A stretch of DNA of 64,000 bases from Lentibacillus sp. Marseille-P4043 (GTDB lineage: Bacteria > Bacillota > Bacilli > Bacillales > Amphibacillaceae). The stretch lies in assembly GCF_900258515.1 (NCBI RefSeq), contig NZ_LT984884.1:2973696-3037695 (forward strand), in the 5' to 3' direction. A program made the position numbers and the translations under genes. A model generated the notes under the pieces. That model ran no database searches and was not told the DNA's origin. It worked only from the letters and a program-made list of their open reading frames with translations. Shown here piece by piece: positions 28,142-39,214 of this stretch (positions are counted from its first letter, which is position 1; each line of letters starts with the position of its first letter).

Positions 28142-31100
28142 CTAGAATAGGGAGAGTTGATTTTTTTCTGCCATTCCTTCTAAACACCCATGATTATCAA
28201 GGTATTCCAAAACTGTTTTCGAAATCTTACTGCGTTCACGAAGGTCTTCTTTTGACAGGAATTCCCCTTCTTTACGTGCTTTCACAATATTAAGTGCTGC
28301 GTTTGTTCCAAGTCCATCTACCGCATTAAATGGTGGGATAAGCGAATTTCCATCTACGATAAACTCTGTTGCACTTGATTTATAAAGATCAACCTTATTA
28401 AACGAAAAGCCACGTTCACACATTTCAAGTGAAATTTCCAATACAGTTAATAAACTCTTTTCTTTTGGCGGTGCCTCATTTCCTTTAGCTACAATGCCCT
28501 CGATTCGCTGTTTTATCAACTGCGAGCCCTTGACCATTGTATCTAGTTCAAAGTCATCCGCTCTTACAGTGAAGTATGCTGCATAGAAAAGAATTGGATG
28601 ATGAACTTTGAAATACGCAATTCGGATCGCCATTAGCACATATGCTGCAGCATGGGCTTTCGGGAACATGTATTTTATTTTTTTACATGATTCAATATAC
28701 CAATCCGGCACGCCGTGTTTCTTCATCTCTAAAATCCACTCATCTTGTAATCCTTTCCCTTTACGGACAAATTCCATAATTTTAAACGCAAGCGATGCCT
28801 CTAATCCTTTATGCAAGAGATATACCATAATATCATCACGGCAACCGATAACATCTGGTAATTCACATATGCCATCATTAATCAATTCCTGGGCATTACC
28901 TAACCACACGTCCGTCCCGTGTGAAAGACCTGATATTATTACAAGTTCTGCAAACGTAGTCGGCTTCGTATCCTCAAGCATCTGCCTAACAAATTTTGTT
29001 CCAAATTCTGGTACTCCTAATGTACCGGTTTTACAATTAATTTGCTCCGCTGTTACACCCAGTGTTTCTGGTCCAGAAAATATTTTCATTACTTCAGCAT
29101 CGTCTGTTGGAATTGTTTTCGGATCAATTCCACTTAAATCCTGAAGCATCCGAATGACTGTTGGATCATCGTGTCCAAGAATATCTAGTTTTAGTAAATT
29201 ATCATGAATCGAATGGAAATCAAAGTGTGTTGTCCGCCATTCGCTTTTTCGGTCATCAGCCGGGAATTGAATCGGAGTAAAATCAAAAATTTCCTTATCC
29301 TCCGGTACCACAATAATTCCACCTGGATGCTGGCCGGTTGTCCGTTTTACACCTGTACATCCTTGGACAAGCCGATCTACTTCAGCATTTTTATAAACAA
29401 GCTGTTTGTCTGATGCATACCCTTTTACGTAGCCATACGCTGTTTTTTCCGCGATGGTTCCAATTGTACCAGCGCGATAAACATTATCTTCACCAAATAA
29501 AACTTTTGTATAATTATGTGCCCGAGGTTGATAATCCCCAGAGAAGTTCAAATCAATATCGGGGACCTTATCACCCTTAAATCCCAAGAATGTCTCAAAT
29601 GGAATGTCTTGTCCGTCTTTCGTTAACGGAACCCCACAATTAGGACAATCTTTATCCGGTAAATCAAATCCGCTACCGACCGATCCATCGGTAATAAATT
29701 CGTGGTGGTGACATTCTGTACAAACATAATGTGGTGGCAATGGATTCACTTCTGTTATTTCCGACATTGTCGCAACGAGTGACGACCCGACTGATCCCCT
29801 TGAGCCAACTAAATAGCCATCATCCAATGATTTTTTAACAAGTTTATGTGAGATTAAATAAATAACCGCAAACCCATGACCAATAATACTTTCCAGTTCC
29901 TTCTCTAGCCGATCAACGACAATTTGCGGAACTGGTTCACCATATATTTTTTTGGCTCTTGTATAGCACAGATCGCGCATCTCTTGGTCCGCACCTTCAA
30001 TTGTTGGTGTATAAAGTCCATCTTTAACAGGAGAAATTTCCTCTATGCCATCAGCAAGTTGCTGTGTATTCGTGATGACAATTTCCTTTGCAGTTTCCTC
30101 ACCTAAAAAAGCAAAGCAATCGAGCATTTCATTTGTTGTTCGAAATGGTGTATCAGGTAATGTTTGTCGATTTAAAGGGTTACCCGCCTGTGATGCAATT
30201 AAGATTTGTCGATACAACTTATCATGTTCCTCAATGTAATGCGTATTTCCTGTTGCTACAACGGGTTTGCCCATACGCTTTCCTAAATCTACTAATTTAG
30301 CAATGATATCTAATACTTGTGCTTCATTTTGGACAAGCTCTTTTTCAACCAAGTGCACATAGTTTGCAGGTGGTTGAACTTCGATATAATCATAGAATTC
30401 AGCGACTTTTTCTGCCTCTTCAGCTGATTTTTGCATCATTGTTTCGAAAACTTCACCTTTATCACATGCTGTCCCAACCAAAATTCCTTCACGAAACTTT
30501 TGTAGTTTAGAACGCGGGATCCTTGGAACACGGTAAAAATAGTCAATATGCGCATGTGAGACAAGCTTATAAATATTTTTTAAGCCTTCTTGATTCTTGG
30601 CCATTAATGTACAATGAAACGGGCGAGAACGCTGATATGCATTTCCTTCGCCCATATGATTATTCAACTGGGCATGATTTCGAATATCCTTTTCCAGTAG
30701 TCGCTGTACTAGTTTCCATAACAAATAACCAGTAGCCTCGGCATCATAAATCGCCCTATGGTGTTGTGTTAATTCGATATCCAAGTGTTTACACAAAGTA
30801 TTCAAACGGTGGTTTTTCAACTCTGGAAATAGAAACCTTGCTAGTTCTAATGTATCAATTACAGGATTTTTCGTCTTTTCGTAAGCAATTTTTTTGTAGC
30901 CTGCATTTAAAAATCCAATATCAAAACTTGCATTATGGGCAACCAGAATGCCATCGTCAGCCCATCCTTGAAAATCTCTTAATACATCATCAATTTCAGG
31001 AGCAGTATTTACCATTTCATCGGTAATACCTGTCAAATCTGTTGTTGTTTGTGATAATGGATGATGTGGGTTAGCAAATGACTCAAACCGATCAACAACT

Positions 31101-32431
31101 TCACCTTGATGTATTTTTACCGCTGCAAGTTCAATGATTGTATCATAAACAGCCGACAATCCAGTTGTTTCCACGTCAAATACAACATATGTCCCGTTCT
31201 CTAGTTCGACATCCTGCTCATTATAGGCGATTGGAACACCATCATCAACAAGGTTAGCTTCAACTCCATATAAAACCTTGATTCCGTTCTTCTGACCTGC
31301 TGCATGTGCTTCAGGATAGCCTTGTACCCCGGCATGATCCGTAATCGCAACAGCTTTGTGTCCCCACTTAGCAGCTTGTTCAACCAAACGCGATGGAGAA
31401 ACAACCGCATCCATTTGGCTCATCGTGGTGTGTGCATGTAATTCGACTCGTTTTTCTTCATCAGGAGCCGTATCTTTTCTAGTTTCCACTTGTACTTCAT
31501 GCATGTCATTCGCCATCATTGCCAATTCATTCGTATACATATCAGTCTGGATGCTTCCGCGCGCTTTGATCCACATCCCTGTTTTCAATTGTTCGAACTT
31601 ATCAGCATCGTCGTCACCTTTGGAAAACATTTTTATTTGGAGGGAGTCGGTGTAATCAGTAGCCTTGGCGATTAACAAGCTTCTTCCGGAGCGCAATTTT
31701 CGAATATCAACCGAAAATACATAGCCTTGAACAGTAACACGACGTTCCTCATCCTGAATTTCTTGCATCATGAGAGCTTCATCCTGAATACCATAACCAA
31801 TTGCAAACGGTTTAGCATGGTCCTCATTTTGCTTATTTTGCTCCCGTTTTTCCTTCTCTTGAACGGTTTTTAGAATAATTTGCTGATCTTCCTGTGCCTT
31901 TTGTTCCCTAAACTTTTGTAAATCAGCTTCTTCCGTTTTAACATCAATTACAAGCGAATAGGATGGTACACCAACCTTTTTACAGTAGGTGCGAAACGGT
32001 TCATCTAGTCGCTTTTTTAACGCACTAGCTTCGGCTTCATTTCTCGCAGTTAACATAATATTATTATGGGCGACTTTAGGGACCTGGTTATGCACTAAAT
32101 CTTTGTAAGCAGGAGACAAATTGGAAATCGATTGAATAAAACTTTTCCAATAACCAGAAATTGTTTTCTCATCACATGTTTTATTTTCTGTATATAATGT
32201 AAGGTCTACTTTGGCAATCTGATTAAATGTATGCTGTAAGTTGGCATACAAAATTTGATAAATACTACTCGGCAATACATTCTTGGTTTGTATATGAAAA
32301 TGCCACATCTGTTCTTTTTTGAAAACCTCTAATCGCAGCATTTGACTATCTTGAAAATGTTCCATATATTCCTCTGGCATATGCAACTGTGTTAGCAATA
32401 GATTCATTTTCTCTATATTTGATATCGCCAT
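28142..32431 (-). CDS. polC: DNA polymerase III, PolC-type alpha subunit
   Basis: This is the Gram-positive replicative polymerase, 1429 residues. The ATG at 32429-32431 follows AGGAGGG; a longer frame upstream has no site. In order: N-terminal domain; OB-fold ([18 protein letters not shown]); split PHP domain ([20 protein letters not shown]); DnaQ-type 3'-5' exonuclease insert ([20 protein letters not shown], with [11 protein letters not shown]); then the polymerase core with a four-cysteine zinc site (CTECHHHEF...CPNCG), the catalytic loop [12 protein letters not shown], and the region [19 protein letters not shown]. It has proofreading built in. Here it directly follows rasP; proS, which separates them in B. 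subtilis, is absent. Confidence 0.98.
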   Translation of the reverse strand: MAISNIEKMNLLLTQLHMPEEYMEHFQDSQMLRLEVFKKEQMWHFHIQTKNVLPSSIYQILYANLQHTFNQIAKVDLTLYTENKTCDEKTISGYWKSFIQSISNLSPAYKDLVHNQVPKVAHNNIMLTARNEAEASALKKRLDEPFRTYCKKVGVPSYSLVIDVKTEEADLQKFREQKAQEDQQIILKTVQEKEKREQNKQNEDHAKPFAIGYGIQDEALMMQEIQDEERRVTVQGYVFSVDIRKLRSGRSLLIAKATDYTDSLQIKMFSKGDDDADKFEQLKTGMWIKARGSIQTDMYTNELAMMANDMHEVQVETRKDTAPDEEKRVELHAHTTMSQMDAVVSPSRLVEQAAKWGHKAVAITDHAGVQGYPEAHAAGQKNGIKVLYGVEANLVDDGVPIAYNEQDVELENGTYVVFDVETTGLSAVYDTIIELAAVKIHQGEVVDRFESFANPHHPLSQTTTDLTGITDEMVNTAPEIDDVLRDFQGWADDGILVAHNASFDIGFLNAGYKKIAYEKTKNPVIDTLELARFLFPELKNHRLNTLCKHLDIELTQHHRAIYDAEATGYLLWKLVQRLLEKDIRNHAQLNNHMGEGNAYQRSRPFHCTLMAKNQEGLKNIYKLVSHAHIDYFYRVPRIPRSKLQKFREGILVGTACDKGEVFETMMQKSAEEAEKVAEFYDYIEVQPPANYVHLVEKELVQNEAQVLDIIAKLVDLGKRMGKPVVATGNTHYIEEHDKLYRQILIASQAGNPLNRQTLPDTPFRTTNEMLDCFAFLGEETAKEIVITNTQQLADGIEEISPVKDGLYTPTIEGADQEMRDLCYTRAKKIYGEPVPQIVVDRLEKELESIIGHGFAVIYLISHKLVKKSLDDGYLVGSRGSVGSSLVATMSEITEVNPLPPHYVCTECHHHEFITDGSVGSGFDLPDKDCPNCGVPLTKDGQDIPFETFLGFKGDKVPDIDLNFSGDYQPRAHNYTKVLFGEDNVYRAGTIGTIAEKTAYGYVKGYASDKQLVYKNAEVDRLVQGCTGVKRTTGQHPGGIIVVPEDKEIFDFTPIQFPADDRKSEWRTTHFDFHSIHDNLLKLDILGHDDPTVIRMLQDLSGIDPKTIPTDDAEVMKIFSGPETLGVTAEQINCKTGTLGVPEFGTKFVRQMLEDTKPTTFAELVIISGLSHGTDVWLGNAQELINDGICELPDVIGCRDDIMVYLLHKGLEASLAFKIMEFVRKGKGLQDEWILEMKKHGVPDWYIESCKKIKYMFPKAHAAAYVLMAIRIAYFKVHHPILFYAAYFTVRADDFELDTMVKGSQLIKQRIEGIVAKGNEAPPKEKSLLTVLEISLEMCERGFSFNKVDLYKSSATEFIVDGNSLIPPFNAVDGLGTNAALNIVKARKEGEFLSKEDLRERSKISKTVLEYLDNHGCLEGMAEKNQLSLF

Positions 32432-32474
32432 GGCATACCCTCCTATTACACGAAAATTCATAGTACAATCACGT

Positions 32475-32504
32475 GGGAACCCTTGTCTGCTGACAAGGGT
32501 TCCC
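32475..32504 (-). other. Perfect 13-bp hairpin between rasP and polC
   Basis: GGGAACCCTTGTC and GACAAGGGTTCCC pair without mismatch around a 4-base loop. The hairpin lies 24 bases past the rasP stop and 44 bases before the polC start. No T run follows on the minus strand, so it is not a typical terminator, and it has no T-box features. It sits where proS lies in B. subtilis. It may stabilise or pause the transcript, or be a stem of the hairpin family also seen at 8533 and 27811. Confidence 0.5.
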
Positions 32505-32527
32505 AGATTGAACACACCACTAACTTT

Positions 32528-33799
32528 TTATAAAAACAGACGCTGAATGTCGTTCCACGTGACAACAATCATTAATAACATTAATAAAGCAAAACCAATG
32601 AAATGGACAATTCCTTCTTTTTGTGGATCGATTGGCTTCCCACGCACAGCCTCAATTCCGACAAACAGTAATCTGCCACCGTCAAGTGCTGGTAATGGTA
32701 CTAAATTTACAATTCCTAAGTTAATACTTAAAATTGCTGTCCACATTAAGAGATTCATAAAACCGGTTTGAACAACTTGATCTGTCGCATCATAAATACC
32801 AACAGGACCTGATAACATTTCAATTGAATACTGTCCGGTAACTAACATTCCTAAGTTTGTTAAAATTAATTTTGTTGTATCATATGTTTGTACAAATCCA
32901 AATTGTAATGTACCAGTTATTGATTTTTCAAAGGCACGGGTAACGCCAAGCTGACCATACACCTGCCCTTGAGCCTCTTGCTTAGCTGGTGCAACAGCAA
33001 GCTCTTCTGTCTCTCCATTTTCCCGTTTCACTGTCATCGTCAATTCTTCCTCTGGATTTTCTTTGATAATTTTATCAAATTCATCCCATGTTGAGATTGA
33101 ATTCCCATTGATTTGAACAATCTCATCTCCATGCTCAAATCCAGCTTCAGCAGCGGGGGTTCCAGACTTCGCTTGGTCAATAATTGCCCGATCAACTGGA
33201 ACACCTTGGATAAGTCCAAGAATAAAGAAGATTACAATGGCGAGAATAAAGTTCATCATCGGGCCAGCAAACAGTTGCATGGCACGTTTCCCAACGCTTT
33301 TTGACGCAAACTGTCGATCAAATGGGGCGATTTGAGATTCTTTTTCATCCATCACAAAAAAAGCCTTCTGATCTACTTCAAACTGTAATTTATGATCTTC
33401 CTCATCAATTTCATAACCCTCGATAATTAATTTATGATCCAGATCGGCATACTCTACTTCGATAACTCGTGCATTTGGATGTTTGGATTTATGATTAACG
33501 ATAATTTTGTTTACCTTGCCTTGTTCATTAAACTCCAGCCCAATATGATGTCCTGGCTTTAATTCAACAATTTCCGGATCGTCACCCGCAACACGCACAT
33601 ACCCACCAACAGGTAGTAATCGAATCGTATACACGGTCTCGTTTTTTTTAAAAGAATATATTTTCGGTCCAAATCCAATTGCAAATTCACGCGCCAGCAT
33701 GCCAGCTCGTTTTGCAAAAATTAAATGACCGAACTCATGAATAAACACAAGTAAACCAAACATTAATATAAACGCGATAACTGTTGTCAAAAGGGGCAC
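32528..33799 (-). CDS. rasP: Site-2 intramembrane metalloprotease RasP (RseP family)
   Basis: This zinc protease in the membrane makes the second cut in anti-sigma factors such as RsiW and clears FtsL and signal peptides. It is 423 residues. HExxH is at residues 21-25 (FIHEFGHLIFAK) within the first membrane segment. A PDZ domain covers ~190-280 (GTPAAEAGFEHGDEIVQING). The third metal ligand is in LVPLPALDGGRLLF near residue 365. There are four membrane segments in all. In B. subtilis dxr precedes this gene; here the 125-bp gap to cdsA cannot hold it. Confidence 0.96.
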   Translation of the reverse strand: MPLLTTVIAFILMFGLLVFIHEFGHLIFAKRAGMLAREFAIGFGPKIYSFKKNETVYTIRLLPVGGYVRVAGDDPEIVELKPGHHIGLEFNEQGKVNKIIVNHKSKHPNARVIEVEYADLDHKLIIEGYEIDEEDHKLQFEVDQKAFFVMDEKESQIAPFDRQFASKSVGKRAMQLFAGPMMNFILAIVIFFILGLIQGVPVDRAIIDQAKSGTPAAEAGFEHGDEIVQINGNSISTWDEFDKIIKENPEEELTMTVKRENGETEELAVAPAKQEAQGQVYGQLGVTRAFEKSITGTLQFGFVQTYDTTKLILTNLGMLVTGQYSIEMLSGPVGIYDATDQVVQTGFMNLLMWTAILSINLGIVNLVPLPALDGGRLLFVGIEAVRGKPIDPQKEGIVHFIGFALLMLLMIVVTWNDIQRLFL

Positions 33800-33924
33800 C
33801 TTCCTTTAATCTGAGTCGATTAAACACTTGTCTTCCCAATAAGCAAAAAATCGCCTAGAGCTGTAATACTAATTTAAAGTGTAACCTTTTTGAGATACAT
33901 AATTCAAATCCTTCGTCCAATTCG

Positions 33925-34713
33925 TTAGGACACAAAATACATGATATGCAATAACGGTAGAATAAATAACAAACTATCTAATCGGTCCAAGATTCCACCA
34001 TGTCCAGGTAATAATTTCCCCGAATCTTTCACACCAAAGTGCCGTTTGAATGCTGACTCAACAAGATCACCAATTTGTCCAAAAATGGATACTAAAATGG
34101 TGATAACAATCATGTAGAACATTGTATGTGGGAAAGGATCAACTAATTGGAACACAATTCCAACAAGACAGGCAAGTAAAATTCCGCCAACAGCCCCTTC
34201 GATTGTTTTATTTGGACTAATTTTTGGCCATAATTTTTTCTTTCCAAAAGCTCGGCCGAAAAAATATGCTCCGGTGTCTGTCGCCCATATGACAAGCAAT
34301 GCATAAAAAATGTAATTTAGTCCTGCATCTCTTGTCACAATTAAGTAGTAAAAACCTATTCCAATATAGACTGCAGACAAAAACATAAACCCAGCATCTT
34401 CAAAATTAAATGTATTCTTAGCGAAAACAGTATATGTTAATAATAACATAACAAACAGCATCATTACTTCTGATTTTTCCAATCCAATAGCTGGAATGCT
34501 ATAGGTATCAAAATCCCACAACATAATCCATAGGAAAACAATTGCTAAAAGTGATGGGATAAGAAAATTACTCATTTCACGCATTTTAATCAGCTCGATT
34601 AAACCAATTGTAGCCATTAAGTAAACAAATAAAGTAAACGGTAATTCTCCGTACAATATAAATGGAACAAATACAAGTAATGCGATAATTGCAGTTATAA
34701 TTCGTTGTTTCAT
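33925..34713 (-). CDS. cdsA: Phosphatidate cytidylyltransferase
   Basis: This integral membrane enzyme makes CDP-diacylglycerol, the precursor of phosphatidylglycerol and cardiolipin. It is 262 residues with about seven membrane segments. The C-terminal family signature is complete (DLVESAFKRHFGVKDSGKLL then PGHGGILDRLDS), and an earlier block is TDTGAYFFGRAFGKKKLWPK followed by SPNKTIEG. It lies 14 bp after uppS in the same unit. Confidence 0.97.
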   Translation of the reverse strand: MKQRIITAIIALLVFVPFILYGELPFTLFVYLMATIGLIELIKMREMSNFLIPSLLAIVFLWIMLWDFDTYSIPAIGLEKSEVMMLFVMLLLTYTVFAKNTFNFEDAGFMFLSAVYIGIGFYYLIVTRDAGLNYIFYALLVIWATDTGAYFFGRAFGKKKLWPKISPNKTIEGAVGGILLACLVGIVFQLVDPFPHTMFYMIVITILVSIFGQIGDLVESAFKRHFGVKDSGKLLPGHGGILDRLDSLLFILPLLHIMYFVS

Positions 34714-34727
34714 AATTGTCTCAACAC

Positions 34728-35495
34728 CTATATACCTCCATAGCGCCTTTTACGCTGCTGATAATCATGGAGGGCCTCCCTAAAAATTTCCTCATTAAAG
34801 TCAGGCCATAATACATCCGTAAACCAAAATTCCGAATATGCTACTTGCCACAGTAAAAAGTTGCTCAGACGTTGCTCACCACTCGTTCGGATCAATAAAT
34901 CAGGATCTCTTAATCCAGTCGTGTAAAGATATTCAGAAAACACCTTTTCATCTAGTGCATCGATTGATAACTTACTGCAGTCAATGTCCATCGTGATCTC
35001 TTTGATCGCACGCATAATTTCAAATCTACTACCATAGTTTAAAGCAAAATTTAATAATAATCCATTATTATTCTTTGTTTTGTCTTTCGCATATTGGATC
35101 GCTTCTTTTGTATGGTTCGGTAAATCAGTAAAATTACCGATTGTATCAATTCTGACATTATTTTCAATTAGCTCAGGTAAATAAATATGTAAAAATTCTT
35201 TAGGTAACCTCATTAAAAAATCAACTTCTGTTTTTGGCCGTTTCCAGTTTTCAGTAGAAAATGCATATAACGTTAGAATTTCTACGTGATTATTTCTTGC
35301 AGCCTTTACTATTTCTTTTACAACATTCATACCTTCTTTATGTCCTGCTATTCGCGGAAGACCTCGTTTTTTTGCCCATCTGCCATTCCCGTCCATAATA
35401 ATTGCAACGTGTTTTGGGATGTTTTTTTCTTCAATATCACATTGGCTATTTATATCATTTTGTTTTTTTTTGAAAAAAGGAAGTTTCATTGACAT
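34728..35495 (-). CDS. uppS: Undecaprenyl diphosphate synthase
   Basis: This cis-prenyltransferase makes the C55 lipid carrier for cell-wall synthesis. It is 255 residues. Catalytic Asp35 is in IIMDGNGRWAKKRGLPR. Other blocks are LTLYAFSTENWKRP, RTSGEQRLSNFLLWQ and EFWFTDVLWPDF. The ATG follows GGAGGACAA. The first ~25 residues are a polar, lysine-rich extension (FFKKKQND). A terminator after frr lies 200 bases upstream, so uppS-cdsA-rasP probably have their own promoter in that gap. Confidence 0.97.
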   Translation of the reverse strand: MSMKLPFFKKKQNDINSQCDIEEKNIPKHVAIIMDGNGRWAKKRGLPRIAGHKEGMNVVKEIVKAARNNHVEILTLYAFSTENWKRPKTEVDFLMRLPKEFLHIYLPELIENNVRIDTIGNFTDLPNHTKEAIQYAKDKTKNNNGLLLNFALNYGSRFEIMRAIKEITMDIDCSKLSIDALDEKVFSEYLYTTGLRDPDLLIRTSGEQRLSNFLLWQVAYSEFWFTDVLWPDFNEEIFREALHDYQQRKRRYGGI

Positions 35496-35693
35496 ATTTT
35501 GTCCTCCGAGTACGGTTGATTATCCTATACAATCCTTTCAACTATAATCAATATGAAGGAAAAAAGAATTATATGACTTTATTGTGGTTAGTTAGGAACC
35601 ACTAATAAGATGAATCTTCATTATAGCACGATTTTTATTTTCGTGTGAACAAAAGTCGAGCGCCCGTTAGGTACAGTTAATTATTTAGATTAC

Positions 35694-35736
35694 CATAAAA
35701 AAACAAATGCCCCCTTAAACAAGAGGGCGGTTGCTT
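35694..35736 (-). terminator. Terminator after frr
   Basis: On the minus strand GCCCTCTT-GTTT-AAGGGGGC (one G-U pair), extended by a few bases, is followed by ATTTGTTTTTTTATGG. It separates the ribosome-cycle genes from uppS. Confidence 0.88.
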
Positions 35737-35819
35737 CTTATTTTACATGTTAAAAAATAAAAATTTCAAGTGATAGCAGATCGTTTTTTGTTCACGATTC
35801 TGCATATACACCGATACAT

Positions 35820-36377
35820 TTATACTTCCATAATTTCCTTTTCTTTTTCTTTCGCAAGGTCATCTAATTTTGCAATGTGATTATCTGTTTCTTTTTGTAC
35901 TTCATCTTGCTCACTACGTAGTTCATCTTCAGTCAAGTCGCTATTTTTTTCCGCCTTTTTAAGCTGATCATTTGCTTCGCGGCGAATATTTCGCACTTGC
36001 ACACGTGCTTCTTCCACATACTTTCCAACCACTTTAACTAATTCTTTACGACGCTCTTCTGTTAAAGCAGGAATATTAATCCGGATAACTTGACCATCAT
36101 TTGACGGTGATAATCCTAAGTCTGCTTTTTGGATTGCTTTTTCAACATCACCAACAGATGATTTATCAAATGGTGAAATGACTAACAATCTCGCTTCTGG
36201 TGCAGAAATGGAAGCCAATTGATTGAGCGGAGTAGAAGCACCATAATAATCTACATAAATACTATCTAACAAAGATGGATTTGCACGACCTGCCCGTACA
36301 GTGGCTAAGTTTTTGGAAAATGCTTGGACAGCCTGTGCCATTTTATCACGCATTTGCTTCAGAATATCATTTGCCAT
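35820..36377 (-). CDS. frr: Ribosome recycling factor
   Basis: This protein of 185 residues, with EF-G, splits post-termination ribosomes. The sequence follows the family along its length: [20 protein letters not shown] at the start, [28 protein letters not shown] and [12 protein letters not shown]. It begins 2 bases after the pyrH stop, so the two are translated together. Confidence 0.98.
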   Translation of the reverse strand: MANDILKQMRDKMAQAVQAFSKNLATVRAGRANPSLLDSIYVDYYGASTPLNQLASISAPEARLLVISPFDKSSVGDVEKAIQKADLGLSPSNDGQVIRINIPALTEERRKELVKVVGKYVEEARVQVRNIRREANDQLKKAEKNSDLTEDELRSEQDEVQKETDNHIAKLDDLAKEKEKEIMEV

Positions 36378-36379
36378 CG

Positions 36380-37102
36380 TTATTTCCCCCTTATAGTTGT
36401 ACCAATTGTTTCACCAAGAACAACTCGCTTAATATTTCCTTCATCCGTGATGGAAAAAACAATCAACGGTAAATCATTGTCCATACACAATGATGACGCT
36501 GTTGAATCCATTACTCCTAAACCTTCATTTAACATTTCTAAATATGAAAGATTTTCGTATTTTTGCGCATCTTTATTGATTTTTGGATCATCGGTGTACA
36601 CACCATCAACATTATTTTTGGCCATTAAAATTACTTCAGCTTCAATTTCTGCAGCGCGTAAGGCAGCAGTTGTATCGGTTGAAAAATAAGGATTTCCCGT
36701 GCCTGCCGCAAAAATAACGACCCGTTTTTTCTCCAAATGGCGAATTGCTTTTCTCCGTATGTATGGTTCAGCAACTTGGCGCATTTCGATTGACGTTTGC
36801 ACACGAGTTGGTATTCCAATATTTTCTAAACTGTCCTGAAGTGCCAGAGAATTCATTATTGTCGCCAACATGCCCATATAGTCAGCCGTTGCGCGATCCA
36901 TGCCCATTTCACTGCCGACTTTACCACGCCAAATGTTTCCGCCGCCAACAACAACGGCCACTTCAACACCTAATTCGGCTACTTCTTTTACTTGTGAAGC
37001 TATCGATTGAATGACTTGCGGTTCAATGCCATAGCCCTGTTCCCCACTGAGTGCTTCTCCACTTAATTTTAACACAATTCTTCGATAACGTGCTGTTGTC
37101 AT
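36380..37102 (-). CDS. pyrH: UMP kinase
   Basis: This hexameric bacterial UMP kinase of the amino-acid-kinase family makes UDP. It is 240 residues. Motifs are [13 protein letters not shown] at the start, [30 protein letters not shown] and [20 protein letters not shown] (last only partly needed). A 107-bp gap with a hairpin separates it from tsf. Confidence 0.98.
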   Translation of the reverse strand: MTTARYRRIVLKLSGEALSGEQGYGIEPQVIQSIASQVKEVAELGVEVAVVVGGGNIWRGKVGSEMGMDRATADYMGMLATIMNSLALQDSLENIGIPTRVQTSIEMRQVAEPYIRRKAIRHLEKKRVVIFAAGTGNPYFSTDTTAALRAAEIEAEVILMAKNNVDGVYTDDPKINKDAQKYENLSYLEMLNEGLGVMDSTASSLCMDNDLPLIVFSITDEGNIKRVVLGETIGTTIRGK

Positions 37103-37164
37103 AATAACCTCCAGAGAAAGTTTATTTTTCTGCTGATTTTACGAAGTTAGAGGATCAGATAAGT

Positions 37165-37198
37165 TCTAGAGAAATAGGGAACAACTCGTGTCCCCTAT
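37165..37198 (-). terminator. Hairpin/weak terminator after tsf
   Basis: On the minus strand ATAGGGGACA-CGAGT-TGTTCCCTAT (one mismatch) is followed by TTCTCT. It starts about 12 bases past the tsf stop. The poor tail suggests partial termination before pyrH-frr. Confidence 0.5.
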
Positions 37199-37209
37199 CC
37201 ACCATTACA

Positions 37210-38094
37210 TTACTTTTTCACTTGGCTCATAACTTCTTCCGCAAAGTTTTCTTCACGTTTTTCCATACCTTCGCCAACTTCATAGCGAACAAACGCTTTG
37301 ACGGAAGCGCCTTTATCAGCTACATATTTTTTGACTTTTTGATCTGGATCTTTTACAAAGCTTTGCTCTAATAAACAAACTTCTTCAAAGAATTTTCCTA
37401 ATCGACCTTCAACCATCTTTTCAACAATTTTCTCTGGTTTTCCTTCATTTAATGCCTGTGTTGTTAACACTTCACGTTCGTGATCGACATCTTCTTTAGC
37501 AACTTCATCACGTGATACATAACGTGGATTTACAGCTGCTGCATGCATTGCTATATCTTTAGCAACCGATTCATCTGTTGTACCTTCAAGAAGTGATAAT
37601 ACACCAATACGACCACCTAGGTGAAGGTATGCACCAAATGCATCATTGTCTGTCTTCGTTAATACAGTAAAACGGCGCAACGAAATTTTCTCACCAATCT
37701 TAGCTATTACAGATTTGATATAAGTTTCAACTGTATCACCTTCACCATGAAGTTTTTGTTGCAATGCTTCTTCAACGCTAGCTGGCTTTAATTTTACAAT
37801 ATGCTGTCCCAATTCAGATAGCAATTGCTTAAATTGGTCATTTTTTGTTACGAAGTCGGTTTCACAGTTTACTTCTAAAAGCACCGCTGTATTATTGTCG
37901 ATTTCAATATGTGTGGAACCTTCTGCAGCAATACGATCTGCCTTTTTCGCAGCTTTCGCAATTCCTTTTTCACGTAAAAAGTCAATTGCTTTTTCAAGGT
38001 CTCCCTCTGTTTCTTGAAGTGCTTTTTTACAATCCATCATACCTGCACCTGTTTTTTCACGAAGTTCTTTTACCATTTTAGCAGTAATTGCCAT
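37210..38094 (-). CDS. tsf: Elongation factor Ts
   Basis: This is the nucleotide-exchange factor for EF-Tu, 294 residues. The N-terminal UBA-like domain ([20 protein letters not shown]) is followed by the core with the signature [15 protein letters not shown]. The C-terminal part contains [20 protein letters not shown]. It follows rpsB after a strong terminator-like hairpin, which probably sets a lower level of EF-Ts than of S2. Confidence 0.98.
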   Translation of the reverse strand: MAITAKMVKELREKTGAGMMDCKKALQETEGDLEKAIDFLREKGIAKAAKKADRIAAEGSTHIEIDNNTAVLLEVNCETDFVTKNDQFKQLLSELGQHIVKLKPASVEEALQQKLHGEGDTVETYIKSVIAKIGEKISLRRFTVLTKTDNDAFGAYLHLGGRIGVLSLLEGTTDESVAKDIAMHAAAVNPRYVSRDEVAKEDVDHEREVLTTQALNEGKPEKIVEKMVEGRLGKFFEEVCLLEQSFVKDPDQKVKKYVADKGASVKAFVRYEVGEGMEKREENFAEEVMSQVKK

Positions 38095-38142
38095 AATAAA
38101 TCCTCCTTAAACTATTCAATTTTAGCTGTGATTGCGAGTTCT

Positions 38143-38180
38143 TTAAAAAAGGTGATAAAAGGCTAATCCCCTTATCACCT
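38143..38180 (-). terminator. Terminator/attenuator between rpsB and tsf
   Basis: On the minus strand AGGTGATAAGGGG-ATTAG-CCTTTTATCACCT (a 13-bp stem with G-U pairs) is followed by TTTTTTAAAG. No promoter is obvious in the short space before tsf, so tsf-pyrH-frr are probably read by partial read-through. Confidence 0.85.
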
Positions 38181-38275
38181 GTCCTTTTTTAAAAATGAAA
38201 AAGTATAATATTCGGGGTGCTATTAAGCTTTCAGCATAATAGGCCACGTCCGGCCTGCACCTTTGTTCTTAAAAA

Positions 38276-39028
38276 TTACTCTTCTGTTGCTTCTACTTTT
38301 TCAGCTTCAGCAGCAGTTTCTTCCGTTTCTACTACTTCTGTTTCTTCCCCTTGTTTAACTTCAAGGATAGCATCAGCCATTTTTGAAGTAAGTAGCTTAA
38401 CGGCGCGGATAGCATCATCATTCGCTGGAATAACATAATCAATTTCGTCAGGGTCACAATTTGTATCAACAATTCCGATAATCGGAATGTTTAATTTATG
38501 AGCCTCTGCAATCGCAATCCGTTCTTTACGAGGATCGATAACGAACATAGCATCTGGAAGCTTGTTCATTTCTTTAATTCCGCCTAAGAATTTCACAAGA
38601 CGGTCTTTTTCTTTTAGCAATCCAACAACTTCTTTTTTCGGAAGTACGTCAAATGTCCCATCTTCTTCCATGCGTTCAATATCTTTCAAGCGATTGATAC
38701 GTCTACGGATTGTTTGGAAGTTTGTTAATGTACCACCTAACCAACGTTGGTTAATATAGAACATACCTGAACGTGTAGCTTCATCACGAACAGAATCCTG
38801 TGCTTGTTTTTTAGTACCAACGAAAAGAATAGTGCCGCCATCAGCAGCAAGTTCTTTTACATATTTGTACGCCTCATCAACCTTCTTAACTGTTTTTTGC
38901 AGGTCAATGATATAAATGCCATTACGCTCCGTGAAGATGTATTTTTTCATCTTTGGATTCCAACGGCGTGTCTGATGTCCGAAATGTACACCAGCTTCTA
39001 GCAGTTGCTTCATTGAAATTACTGACAT
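38276..39028 (-). CDS. rpsB: 30S ribosomal protein S2
   Basis: This protein of 250 residues is a late-binding small-subunit protein near the mRNA exit site. Typical stretches are [35 protein letters not shown] and [20 protein letters not shown]. The C-terminal ~25 residues are Glu/Ala/Val-rich and acidic, a variable tail in this family. It is preceded by a 110-base leader and a promoter, at the boundary with the fla/che operon. Confidence 0.98.
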   Translation of the reverse strand: MSVISMKQLLEAGVHFGHQTRRWNPKMKKYIFTERNGIYIIDLQKTVKKVDEAYKYVKELAADGGTILFVGTKKQAQDSVRDEATRSGMFYINQRWLGGTLTNFQTIRRRINRLKDIERMEEDGTFDVLPKKEVVGLLKEKDRLVKFLGGIKEMNKLPDAMFVIDPRKERIAIAEAHKLNIPIIGIVDTNCDPDEIDYVIPANDDAIRAVKLLTSKMADAILEVKQGEETEVVETEETAAEAEKVEATEE

Positions 39029-39140
39029 ATTAAATTCCTCCTATTGGTTTTTTCCTCCGTTTGAATCATTTTTGCTAAGGACCATCAATAAGTATGGCAC
39101 CCCTTACGCAAATCAGCAAACGTGTGTGATTAAACTTGCT
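39029..39140 (-). promoter_or_regulatory. 5' leader of rpsB mRNA
   Basis: The stretch from the proposed promoter to the rpsB ATG is ~110 bases and holds no gene. It contains short complementary segments (GCTAAGGACC-type blocks on the plus strand) and a strong ribosome binding site (AGGAGG). A leader of this length in front of rpsB may take part in autogenous control by S2, as known in other bacteria. I could not derive a convincing fold. Confidence 0.3.
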
Positions 39141-39145
39141 CACTT

Positions 39146-39174
39146 ATTTTAAGTAAACATAGCATTTACACCAA
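39146..39174 (-). promoter_or_regulatory. SigA-type promoter for rpsB
   Basis: The minus strand reads TTGGTG, 17 bases, TAAAAT. It lies after swrB, the last fla/che gene, and about 118 bases before the rpsB ATG. It gives the translation genes a start of their own, independent of the flagellar operon. Confidence 0.5.
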
Positions 39175-39214
39175 AAATAAATATATCATATGGTACCCAT
39201 ACAAGCAAGCATTT

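Noticed and set aside
32475..32504. T-box riboswitch remnant of a lost proS
   Set aside because: The hairpin is a simple perfect stem with a 4-base loop. It lacks the T-box sequence and any stem I specifier loop.
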